This document shows, piece by piece, positions 26,520 to 33,933 of a DNA stretch of 64,000 bases. Made by a program: the position numbers and the translations under genes. The notes below the pieces were generated by a model. It was not told the origin of the DNA, made no database searches, and saw only the letters and a program-made list of their open reading frames with translations. The stretch is from Streptomyces sp. CB02923 (GTDB lineage Bacteria > Actinomycetota > Actinomycetes > Streptomycetales > Streptomycetaceae): NCBI RefSeq assembly GCF_001905005.1, contig NZ_LWKZ01000001.1, positions 251,775-315,774 of the forward strand, given 5' to 3'. Numbering within the stretch: the stretch's first letter is position 1; every line of letters begins with the position of its first letter.

Positions 26520-26864
26520 GCAAGCTCCTTTCAACGTCGACGGGCTCTGAGGTGCAGGCCCGCCGCCTCCGTCACTTTTCCCTACTGCGGCGTACGCGCA
26601 ACCGTTTTGCGCGTGGTGATACCCGAGTGACACGCCCGTGTCACTACGGCCCGCTGGCGATCGGCGAAGTGACACCTCCGCGAGATGGCGGTGTCGCCTC
26701 CCTGGCGAGATTCTGTCTACCCGCTCTCCGATCTTCAGCGGCGGGCGGCTGGCGTGCACCGACCACCGACCTGTGCCTGCGAGCGCTCGGCCTGACCCAC
26801 TTCGCCGTGCCCGCGGGCCTCGTCCTACTCGTGATCCGTAAGCACCTGACCTTGGAGACCACCG
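26520..26864. other. Divergent promoter region between regulator and the 262-residue gene
   Basis: 345 bp without a supported gene. It holds the AGTGACAC repeats described separately and a small inverted repeat GCGCAA/TTGCGC at about 26597-26613. Confidence 0.6.
26626..26695. promoter_or_regulatory. Operator-like TGACAC repeats
   Basis: AGTGACACG and CGTGTCACT form a perfect palindrome with a two-base centre at 26626-26645. AGTGACAC recurs at 26668, 42 bp downstream (four helical turns), and its GACACC is again mirrored by GGTGTC at 26690. The arrangement suits cooperative binding of a dimeric regulator between divergent genes. Confidence 0.6.
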
Positions 26865-27653
26865 ATGGCACCCCCTTCGTCCGCACTCGCGCCGGTCTCT
26901 CCGCTGCCGTTCGCCCCGGAGCAGCAGGGCCGTTACTTCCTCGGTGCCGGCAACCCGGCGCGCCTGGCTCCGGATCATCCCGCCGACATGGTGCTCGGTA
27001 CGTCACACCTGGTCGACACCGTGCTGAGCGAGCAAAACCCGCTGCCGGAGGGCGAACAGGTCACGTACCTGACCGCGCGGCTGCACGAGTACCTGCCGCA
27101 TCTCGCTCAGGTACTGGCCGACGCGCCTACTCCGGGCGCGGGCCCGGCAACACACCAACGGCTGCGAGCCATCGACCGGGCCCGCGCTCAGGCAGGTGCC
27201 GAGATCGTCGCCGATCCGCTCGGGGTTCGCATCCAACTGGTACGCCTGGCCCAGGTTGGTCAGGAGGTACTGTCCCTTCTGCTCGGCGACGGTGACGTGG
27301 ACGGCGCACCCGCCGGGTTTTCCTCGCGCCTGGTCCACGAGAGCGTGAAAGTCACACGTGAGTGGCGCATTCCTGGGACCTACCCCCACCCGGAATCGCT
27401 CGTCATGGTCACCGCCGCCCTGACGGACTCGATCCGCGGCATGTGTTCCTGCATCACAGGGCTGCTGTCTCATCCGGAACGCGATGGAGCCGCACACACC
27501 GGTGTCCGAGGGGCGGCCGTGGCCGCCATCGAAGCCACTCGCGCGGACCCCGGGTGCGGGCTGGTCAGCGCCACTGCCCATGCGGTCTGCCTCGCATCTT
27601 GTGCGCAGCCGCTCCTGGAGTACATCGAACGTACGCACCAGGACAGCAGGTGA
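26865..27653 (+). CDS. Uncharacterised protein (possibly DUF6415-like)
   Basis: A 262-residue, mostly helical protein of unknown function. The central part (TARLHEYLPHLAQVLADAP and RLRAIDRARAQAGAEIV) resembles the helical DUF6415 type found near natural-product genes, but the match is loose. GGAG precedes the ATG. Its stop overlaps the GTG of the next gene (GTGA), so the two are translationally coupled. It starts a run of coupled genes extending to about 30.9 kb. Confidence 0.6.
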   Translation: MAPPSSALAPVSPLPFAPEQQGRYFLGAGNPARLAPDHPADMVLGTSHLVDTVLSEQNPLPEGEQVTYLTARLHEYLPHLAQVLADAPTPGAGPATHQRLRAIDRARAQAGAEIVADPLGVRIQLVRLAQVGQEVLSLLLGDGDVDGAPAGFSSRLVHESVKVTREWRIPGTYPHPESLVMVTAALTDSIRGMCSCITGLLSHPERDGAAHTGVRGAAVAAIEATRADPGCGLVSATAHAVCLASCAQPLLEYIERTHQDSR

Positions 27654-28222
27654 CCCAGGTGATTTCCGCGAGAGCACTCAAGAAGTTCCGGCATCTGCCT
27701 TGTACCAGCCTGCAAACCGGGCGGCGCCGTCGTTGGGAACACGTGGAGCGGATCTACCGGCGTCTGGACCACCTGCCAGTGGTGCGCCGCGCTACCCGCC
27801 ACGAGACCCTGCTGAAGGCCGAGTTCACCATCCAGACGCGGATGCCTGACGTGCCTCCTTCCCACAAGGACAGCAAGCAGGTCAGCGCCATGAGGCACCG
27901 AACCCGCGAGGCGCTCGTCGGCCGCGGCCTGCCCTACATCGCAGACGATGCTGAGCTGGTCGTCTCGGAATTGGTCACCAACGCGGTGATGCACAGCGGG
28001 GGGCGCAAGATCACAGTGGCCCTCACCCTCCGTGATGGCTGTCTGCGGATCACCGTGGGCGACGGCACCCCGGGGAACACGGCACTTCCAACGCCGCCTG
28101 AGGACGCCGACGAACACGGCCGCGGCCTCTTCCTCGTCCAATCCATCGCCGCCGGACAAAAGGGCGCGTGGGGCATCAGCGGCAACGGCGCCACCACCTG
28201 GTGCGACTTGGCGGTGGGCTGA
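27650..28222 (+). CDS. Anti-sigma-factor-like ATP-binding protein (HATPase_c)
   Basis: A 190-residue protein with an RsbW/SpoIIAB-type GHKL ATPase domain: N box ELVVSELVTNAVMHSGG, G1-like GDGTPGN, G2 EDADEHGRGLFLVQSIA and the final ATTWCDLAVG. The first 65 residues are basic and unassigned. Such stand-alone domains are abundant in Streptomyces and regulate sigma factors or anti-anti-sigma factors, but no sigma-factor gene is adjacent. GTG at 27650 is coupled to the preceding stop. It is paralogous to the protein at 29022-29543. Confidence 0.85.
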   Translation: MTQVISARALKKFRHLPCTSLQTGRRRRWEHVERIYRRLDHLPVVRRATRHETLLKAEFTIQTRMPDVPPSHKDSKQVSAMRHRTREALVGRGLPYIADDAELVVSELVTNAVMHSGGRKITVALTLRDGCLRITVGDGTPGNTALPTPPEDADEHGRGLFLVQSIAAGQKGAWGISGNGATTWCDLAVG

Positions 28223-28878
28223 TGATGAGGCTCATATCGAGGCGTCGAGGCCCGTGGCCGCGAGCCCTGCGAACGAACCGCGCAGCGCCTCGCCCTCGGC
28301 TGGGCCGAGCCCGCCGCCCGCTTCCTGGGGCACTGCGGAGCGCACGGCGCCGGATGGGGCGAAACGGGCCCCCGCGGGTGATGGTCGTACCGGTGACACA
28401 GGCTCTGGACTACACCTATTTCCGGGACAGGCTGGCCGACCCGGCGCTTCTGCGCCGCAGCCTGGCCTTGCACGTCCACACGGGTGCGACGCTGGCAGTC
28501 CCAGTCGGCGGTGCCCGCCGCGGCGGCTACACCTCCTCCTGCTGCCTGCGCTGCGGCCTGCTGATCCGCGATGTCCTCAAGGGCCGTCCGGGCTTCCCCA
28601 ACGCACGGCTGAACTGGTCCCTGTATCCGAACACCCGCCACGTCGTGCGGTGGGGTGCCGATCCGCCGCCCCAAGAGGACGACACCATGCACGGCCGCCA
28701 CTACGGCTACAGCGAGGCCGCCATCGCCGCCTATGTGGCCGGGCCGCCGGATGAACCCGGCGCCGGCGACATCGCCGGATCGCTCTGTGCCAGCCGCGGC
28801 AGTACGCCGGCGGGGGAAGACGCGTTGGGGACGGCACAGCCTCGTCTCGGGGCCGGTCGTCAGAACGCGACGCCGTAG
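28222..28878 (+). CDS. Uncharacterised protein (DUF6302-like)
   Basis: A 218-residue frame beginning at an ATG that overlaps the previous stop (TGATG). The recognisable part runs from DYTYFRDRLADPALLRRSLA through VPVGGARRGGYTS, WSLYPNTRHVVRWG and HYGYSEAAIAAYVAG, a pattern I associate with the DUF6302 proteins of Streptomyces accessory regions. The Arg-rich first 50 residues may not be translated; GTG 28378 or ATG 28381 are alternative starts next to the conserved part. Function unknown. Confidence 0.6.
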   Translation: MMRLISRRRGPWPRALRTNRAAPRPRLGRARRPLPGALRSARRRMGRNGPPRVMVVPVTQALDYTYFRDRLADPALLRRSLALHVHTGATLAVPVGGARRGGYTSSCCLRCGLLIRDVLKGRPGFPNARLNWSLYPNTRHVVRWGADPPPQEDDTMHGRHYGYSEAAIAAYVAGPPDEPGAGDIAGSLCASRGSTPAGEDALGTAQPRLGAGRQNATP

Positions 28879-29021
28879 CGCTCGGCGTGTCGATTCCGGC
28901 GCGCCCTTTCGACCGGTCCCTCGTCGAAGTGTGCTCCCTCTCCCCCGACGGCGAGCGGATCCTTCGCGAGCAGGATGGTTTCTGCAGCCCGAGCGGCCGT
29001 CCGAGCCCCCCAGAGGACGTG

Positions 29022-29543
29022 ATGACAACGACTGCCACACGGCGGCGTCGCGCCCCCCATCGTGACGCCGAACTAATGAAGGAGCAGTTCACCATCCAGC
29101 AGCGGCTTCCCCACGAGAAGCCCTCCACTGAGGACAGCGCGCAGGTCAGCGCCATGAGGCGCCGGGCCCGCGAATGCCTGATCGGTCGCGGTCTGAGGCA
29201 CCTCGCAGACGAAGCCGAGTTGGTCGTTTCCGAACTGGTCACCAACGCCGTCGTGCACAGCGGAGGCTGCGAGATCACAGTGATCCTCGCCCTTCGCGGT
29301 GGCTTCTTGCGGATTGTCGTGCGCGACGGAGTCCCGGGATACAAGCCGGTTCCCGCTTCGTCCGGTGACGCCGACGAGCACGGCCTCGGCCTGGCCCTCG
29401 TGCAGTCGATCGCCCACGGGCGAGGCGGCTCGTGGGGCACCAGCGATGTCGGCGCCGCGACCTGGTGCGAACTGGCGGGCGCCGATGCCTGTTCTAGATC
29501 CGCACCCCACCTCCCCCTTCTATCCAGGAAGCCGACCACATGA
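29022..29543 (+). CDS. Anti-sigma-factor-like ATP-binding protein (HATPase_c), second copy
   Basis: A 173-residue GHKL ATPase domain protein: LVVSELVTNAVVHSGG (N box), VRDGVPGY (G1), GDADEHGLGLALVQSIA (G2), AATWCELAG. It is closely similar to the protein at 27650-28222 across the whole domain, including the preceding QVSAMRRRAREC segment, so the pair arose by duplication and flanks the DUF6302-like gene. The ATG at 29022 is six bases behind GAGG. Its stop overlaps the next gene (ATGA). Confidence 0.87.
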   Translation: MTTTATRRRRAPHRDAELMKEQFTIQQRLPHEKPSTEDSAQVSAMRRRARECLIGRGLRHLADEAELVVSELVTNAVVHSGGCEITVILALRGGFLRIVVRDGVPGYKPVPASSGDADEHGLGLALVQSIAHGRGGSWGTSDVGAATWCELAGADACSRSAPHLPLLSRKPTT

Positions 29544-30304
29544 CCACGGACATCCCCGCGCCGCCCGGTGTGGCGAGCCCGGCACACATGCTCGCGCGCC
29601 AGACCGTCGTCAGGGCACTGGAGGCTGCCGGCGCCACGGTGGAGCCCCACGTCACCGGGGCACCTGCCCTGGAGGTAACGGCGCATCTGAGGTACTCGGC
29701 GCTGCCCTTCGCCAGCGTGAATCTGGTGGCTCTCCGCAAGGAGCAGGCCGCCGAGATTCTGCGTCAGGCGCTGCTGCGGCGCGGCGTCGTCGCGCACATC
29801 ATCGCCCTGGACGGCCCGGACGGTGCCTGGCGCACCGCGGTCCGTCCGAGCAGCGTGGAGGACGCCGATCGCCTGGCCGCCGTCGTCGTGGAGCAACTGC
29901 CGCCGGTGTACGCCGCCGCGCACCGTCTGCGCACCGCACTTCGCGCCGCCGGCCTGCAGCAGCCCAGTGTGACGGTCGACGGCTTGCAGGTCTTGCGCGG
30001 CGATCAGTGGGTCGAGGTCCCGGCCGGACGGGTGGTGCTGGGCCGTATCCAGACAGACCCGGCCCGTCGGCTGCTGGCACACCTGGAAAGGGGGTCCAAA
30101 GCCGCTTCGGGGGACGAAGACCAGCTCGACCTGCCGCAGCGCTTCTTGCGGGTCGCGGACTTCGCGACGGGGGTTCGGCTCAGCGTGACGCTGGACGCGC
30201 CGTGCGGGCACTGCGGCCAGGCGACCGGGCTGGATCTCGGCGATCTGGAACCTGCTCAGGCTCTGCGGCTCGCTGATGCTGTGGCCGCGCACCTGCCCCG
30301 ATGA
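29540..30304 (+). CDS. Uncharacterised protein
   Basis: A 254-residue soluble protein of unknown function. Features are an N-terminal alpha/beta region (ALEVTAHLRYSALPFASVNL), a middle helical part and a single CGHCG pair near residue 221 (DAPCGHCGQATG), which could bind metal but lacks a second pair. It is coupled to the upstream ATPase gene by ATGA and is overlapped by a further ATG at 30301. Confidence 0.65.
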   Translation: MTTDIPAPPGVASPAHMLARQTVVRALEAAGATVEPHVTGAPALEVTAHLRYSALPFASVNLVALRKEQAAEILRQALLRRGVVAHIIALDGPDGAWRTAVRPSSVEDADRLAAVVVEQLPPVYAAAHRLRTALRAAGLQQPSVTVDGLQVLRGDQWVEVPAGRVVLGRIQTDPARRLLAHLERGSKAASGDEDQLDLPQRFLRVADFATGVRLSVTLDAPCGHCGQATGLDLGDLEPAQALRLADAVAAHLPR

Positions 30305-30408
30305 GCGGGCCCCACGGCCTGCCAGCGATAAACCGCCTTTCTCACACCACTCACCTTGCCCGCGGCCCGGCTGGCCGGCCCGCGGCCCCCTGTACCGGAG
30401 AGACCTTC

Positions 30409-30876
30409 ATGTCAGCCTCAGCCACGACTCGGCCCTGGTTCGTCCGCTTCGACGAGCGGGTCGCGGCAGCGCACCGCAAGCCGGAGTTACCCCCCGCCAC
30501 GGTCCAGCTCGGCCTCGGTATAGGGCTGCAGGCGCTTGAGGATCTGCTCGCCGGCCATCACCGTGTCGGGCCCGTACTGTGCTGCGTCACCCACCAGCAG
30601 GTGCTGGTGCCCGTTTTGGCGCAGACCGCGGACCGGTGGCACGCGCCGCAGTCGGTATGCAGCCGGCTGATGCGCTGCGCGAATGCTGCCGCCGGATCCC
30701 GCTGCCACCGGCTGTGGCTGTCCCCCGACCGGGACAGCGGCCCCACCACCGACAGCGGAGCCTTGCACCACGCCTACCTCTCCCGGCGCCAGCGTCCTGC
30801 CGGGCGGGCCCGGGTGCCGTGGGGCTCGCCCCGGCCGCTGGAGACCCCGGCGGCGGGTGGCTCCTATGCCTGCTGA
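30409..30876 (+). CDS. Uncharacterised protein with a TTA codon
   Basis: A 155-residue protein starting MSASATTRPWFVRFDERVAA; the ATG is nine bases behind GGAGAG. A longer reading from ATG 30301, coupled to the previous stop, is possible but low in coding quality. Codon 27 is TTA, a rare leucine codon in Streptomyces read by the bldA tRNA, so translation may be developmentally controlled. Middle section QALEDLLAGHHRVGPVLCCV is hydrophobic and may be a beta-rich core. No family recognised. Confidence 0.6.
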   Translation: MSASATTRPWFVRFDERVAAAHRKPELPPATVQLGLGIGLQALEDLLAGHHRVGPVLCCVTHQQVLVPVLAQTADRWHAPQSVCSRLMRCANAAAGSRCHRLWLSPDRDSGPTTDSGALHHAYLSRRQRPAGRARVPWGSPRPLETPAAGGSYAC

Positions 30877-30884
30877 CGCCCACC

Positions 30885-31067
30885 GTGTGCCGAGGATGCG
30901 GCTTCATGAGCGCGGTGCCGACCGTCTGCGGCGCGCACGGCCCGCCGGCCGGCCGCCGGGGCGGAAGGGGAGGCCCCGGGCCCTGCGGCCGCCCCTGTTG
31001 TCGCCGGTCCGGGGCGGGTTCGCCCCGGTGGCCTTCGCTGCACCCGCCCGCCCGACTTTCGCCGTGA
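30885..31067 (+). CDS. Possible small Cys-rich protein
   Basis: A 60-codon frame starting GTG and reading VCRGCGFMSAVPTVCGAHG, a CxxC...CxxxH arrangement that could bind zinc, followed by Arg/Gly/Pro-rich sequence. No ribosome-binding site is convincing and the frame may be chance. It would lie between the 155-residue gene and the conservon. Confidence 0.25.
   Translation: MCRGCGFMSAVPTVCGAHGPPAGRRGGRGGPGPCGRPCCRRSGAGSPRWPSLHPPARLSP
31009..31028 (+). terminator. Hairpin upstream of the conservon
   Basis: CCGGGGCG and CGCCCCGG pair around GGTT. It lies about 50 bp before cvnA and probably ends the upstream operon. Confidence 0.55.
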
Positions 31068-31074
31068 GGAACCG

Positions 31075-32550
31075 ATGACGATCCACGTCCCTTCCCCGCA
31101 GTCCCATGGGCATGTCCCGCGTCACCAGTGGCCGTCGAGTCCGCTGTTTCGGGTGGGGCTCGCCGTGGCGCTGGCTTTGCTGGTGGTGGGTGGAGCTGCG
31201 CTGCTGGTCTTGAAGACGGGCGATGCGGTCAGTGGGATGTGGTGCTTGAGCGTGGTCCTCGTGGTGGTGACTGCGACAGGAGAGGCCCGGGTCGGCCGGG
31301 CTCACCACTGCCGCCAGGTGACTGCCGAGCGGGACCAGCTGCGGGCCCAGGCGCAGCGGTTGACGGTGGAGGTGCTGCCGCTGGTCCAGCAGCAGTTCGA
31401 CAAGGACGCATCGGCCACCACCGTCCTGGCACAGCTCGACGACCTGAACGGGCTGCCGGGCGATCCGGCGCTGCGGGAGCTGACCGGAGCCGTGGTCCAT
31501 GCCCTCTACGAGGAGCGGCGCCGGCGCAAGGCGTTCAACTCGGTGATGCGCACGTACGCGCAGCGTCTGCACGCCGCGGTCACCGACCAGCTCGCGGACA
31601 TCGACAGGCGCAAGGGCCCGTACTGGGTATCGGACGGCCCGTCGGTGTCGCGGGAGGCGGTCCGGGCTGATCTCGACGCGCTGGACATGCGGGCCTCGGC
31701 CATGGGGCGGCTGTCCCAGAGCGTGCTCGTGCTCACCGGGGCTCGTCTCATCGGACGGCCGTACGAGCAGCCGATCCAGGTGATGCAGGTCCTGCGCGCC
31801 GCCGTGGGACAGACCCCCGACTTCCAGCGGGTGAATCTGCAGGTGCCGGACAACGTGGGCAAGGTCAGCAGCCAGACGGTCAACACGGTCATCCTCGTGA
31901 TGTCGCAACTCATCCACAACGGGCTGCGGTTCAGTCCGCCGCCCTCCCCGGTCGTGGTCGGCGTCGAGCAGGTCCAGATGGGGCTGGTGCTTCTCGTCGT
32001 CGACAGCGGTCTGGGAATGGACCCGGAGATGCTGGAGCGGGCACGGCGCACGGTCGACTGGACGTGCCCGCTGGACTTCGCGGACCTGTCCGGCAACCGG
32101 CTGGGCCTGGCTGTGGCACGCATCTGCGCCGAGCGCTACCGGCTCACGATCTCGCTGGGACTGTCGGATAGCGGTGGCATCCGCGCCAGCGTGTTCCTTC
32201 CCTGGCAGCTGCTCGCCGCCCCTGTCGCGGACACGCCGCCGCGCGCGCCCCGGCAGCCTGCCGCGCCACCGCCCGCTGCGCCGGCCCGGGCGCCGCACAC
32301 GCCGGCCGGTGCGCTTCCCGCAGCCGATCCCCGCCCCGCTGCTCATCCCTCACCTGCGTCGTCACAGCATCCGCTGCCCACCCGCGTTCCCCGGGCGACA
32401 CTGCCGCGGCCTGCCGCACCGTCCGCCCCGGGTGCCGCGCCCGTGCCGCCGGACCTGGCTCTCGCCCGGCACATGGGGTCCTTCCACCGCGCCACCCGTC
32501 CCACGCCGCCTTCCCCGCCCGCCCCTTCGACCGACGCTTCGGAGCGCTGA
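31075..32550 (+). CDS. Conservon protein CvnA: membrane sensor-kinase-like ATPase
   Basis: A 491-residue protein. Two membrane helices near residues 25-47 and 52-67 are followed by a coiled linker (ERDQLRAQAQRLTVEVLPLV) and a GHKL ATPase domain with MSQLIHNGLRFSPP (N box), VVDSGLGMDPEML (G1) and LSGNRLGLAVARICAERY (G2). A phospho-acceptor histidine in the usual H box is not evident, as in other CvnA proteins. The last 110 residues are Pro/Ala-rich. GAGGAA precedes the ATG. It is the first gene of a six-gene conservon; CvnA to CvnD form a membrane-associated complex likened to eukaryotic G-protein receptors. Confidence 0.9.
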   Translation: MTIHVPSPQSHGHVPRHQWPSSPLFRVGLAVALALLVVGGAALLVLKTGDAVSGMWCLSVVLVVVTATGEARVGRAHHCRQVTAERDQLRAQAQRLTVEVLPLVQQQFDKDASATTVLAQLDDLNGLPGDPALRELTGAVVHALYEERRRRKAFNSVMRTYAQRLHAAVTDQLADIDRRKGPYWVSDGPSVSREAVRADLDALDMRASAMGRLSQSVLVLTGARLIGRPYEQPIQVMQVLRAAVGQTPDFQRVNLQVPDNVGKVSSQTVNTVILVMSQLIHNGLRFSPPPSPVVVGVEQVQMGLVLLVVDSGLGMDPEMLERARRTVDWTCPLDFADLSGNRLGLAVARICAERYRLTISLGLSDSGGIRASVFLPWQLLAAPVADTPPRAPRQPAAPPPAAPARAPHTPAGALPAADPRPAAHPSPASSQHPLPTRVPRATLPRPAAPSAPGAAPVPPDLALARHMGSFHRATRPTPPSPPAPSTDASER

Positions 32551-32553
32551 ATC

Positions 32554-32952
32554 GTGAGCAAAGACCTGACCTGGCTGATGACGAGCCTGATCGAGCAGAC
32601 CCCGGGTGTCGTGGAGGCGCTGCTGCTGTCCGCCGACGGCCTCAAGGTGACCTGCGACGGACAGCTGGACACCGATGCCGCGGACCAGATGGCGGCGGTC
32701 TGCAGCGGCCTGGTTGCTCTGGGGGAGGGCTTTGAAGCTCACTGCGCCGCCGGCCGCCTGCGCTCTTTGACCGTCGCCCTGAGCGACCGGCAGGTGGTGG
32801 TCATGGAGGCGGGTGACGGCACGATCCTGGCGGTCCTGGCGGACGCCGAAGCCGACACCGGGGCGATCGGGGCCGCGATGGTGCAGCTGATCGAACGGGT
32901 CAGGAGGCACCTGAACATCCCCGTCCGCACCGCACCGACGCCGACGCCATGA
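32554..32952 (+). CDS. Conservon protein CvnB: roadblock/LC7 domain protein
   Basis: A 132-residue roadblock/LC7 fold (TSLIEQTPGVVEALLLSADG then CSGLVALGEGFE and VVVMEAGDGTILAVLADAEA). CvnB proteins act on the CvnD GTPase as regulator or scaffold. Starts at GTG three bases after the cvnA stop; its own stop overlaps the cvnC ATG (ATGA). Confidence 0.93.
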   Translation: MSKDLTWLMTSLIEQTPGVVEALLLSADGLKVTCDGQLDTDAADQMAAVCSGLVALGEGFEAHCAAGRLRSLTVALSDRQVVVMEAGDGTILAVLADAEADTGAIGAAMVQLIERVRRHLNIPVRTAPTPTP

Positions 32953-33338
32953 GCCAGGCCCCCGACCCACGGGACGTGCCGGACCGTTCGTTCGTGGCCC
33001 TGGCCGGACGAACCAGCAGCGACCACGCCCTCGATGCGTCCTCGCTCATCCGCACCGAGCACAGGGACGTGGCCGGCCTGCAGATCGAAGACGCCCAGAT
33101 CATCAAGCTGTGCTGGGACCAGGCGCTGGCGGTCGTGGAGATCGCCGCGCTCCTGCGCCGCCCGCTGGGCTTCGCCACGGTCGTCCTCTCGCGCCTGATC
33201 GACCAGCACCGGGTCTCCGTACACCATTCCCCCGCCTCTCCTCCCGCACAAAGCAGCACCGCCCCCGACTTCTTCGACAGTTCGCAGGGGCAGGAACTGC
33301 TGGAAAGGGTCCTTGGTGGTCTCCAACGACTCCGCTAA
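32949..33338 (+). CDS. Conservon protein CvnC (DUF742)
   Basis: A 129-residue DUF742 protein: SSLIRTEHRDVAGLQIEDAQ is followed by a winged-helix-like segment (WDQALAVVEIAALLRRPLG, VVLSRLIDQ). It is coupled by overlap to cvnB, and its last 23 bases overlap the start of cvnD. Role within the conservon complex is not defined. Confidence 0.9.
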   Translation: MSQAPDPRDVPDRSFVALAGRTSSDHALDASSLIRTEHRDVAGLQIEDAQIIKLCWDQALAVVEIAALLRRPLGFATVVLSRLIDQHRVSVHHSPASPPAQSSTAPDFFDSSQGQELLERVLGGLQRLR

Positions 33339-33933
33339 CACCCCCATAGGCCGGGCCGAGCCCACCGCGGTCAAACTGGCAGTCGCCGGCAGCTTCGGCG
33401 TCGGCAAGACCACCTTCATCGGGTCGGTCAGCGAGATCACGCCGCTGTCCACCGAAGCGGAAATGACCCGCGCCAGCATCGGCGTGGACGACCTGAGCGC
33501 CACCCCGCACAAGCGCACCACCACCGTGGCCTTCGACTACGGCCGCCGCACGCTGGATACGGACACGGTCCTGCACCTGTTCGGCGTGCCCGGACAGCAG
33601 CGCTTCGAGGAGTTGTGGAGCCGTTTGTTCCGCGGCGCGCTGGGCGCGGTGGTCCTGGTGGACACCCGCCGCTTCGATGCCTCCTTTCCCGCCCTGGACC
33701 GCGTGGAGGAGGCCCAGATGCCGTTCGTCGTGGCCCACAACGTGTGGCACGACGAAGACGCCCGCCACAGCCCGGAGAAGATCCGCCAGCACCTGACGCT
33801 GCAGGAGCAGGTGCCGGTGATGGCGTGTGACGCCCGGCAGCGCGACTCCGTACGCCAGGTCCTGATCACCCTGGTCCGCTACGCCGGCCGCCACTACGCG
33901 GCCCGCGGCCGTCAGGAGGCGGGCCGTGCCTGA
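33316..33933 (+). CDS. Conservon protein CvnD: small GTPase-like P-loop protein
   Basis: A 205-residue protein. The P-loop GSFGVGKT is at residues 25-32, the switch II-like segment is FGVPGQQRFEELW, and the base-recognition strand VVAHNVWHDED replaces NKxD, a usual divergence in CvnD proteins. GTG 33316 is used because AAAGGG lies six bases upstream; TTG 33313 is an alternative. It is embedded between cvnC and the first P450 gene with overlaps on both sides, so expression is tightly coupled. Confidence 0.9.
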   Translation: MVSNDSANTPIGRAEPTAVKLAVAGSFGVGKTTFIGSVSEITPLSTEAEMTRASIGVDDLSATPHKRTTTVAFDYGRRTLDTDTVLHLFGVPGQQRFEELWSRLFRGALGAVVLVDTRRFDASFPALDRVEEAQMPFVVAHNVWHDEDARHSPEKIRQHLTLQEQVPVMACDARQRDSVRQVLITLVRYAGRHYAARGRQEAGRA

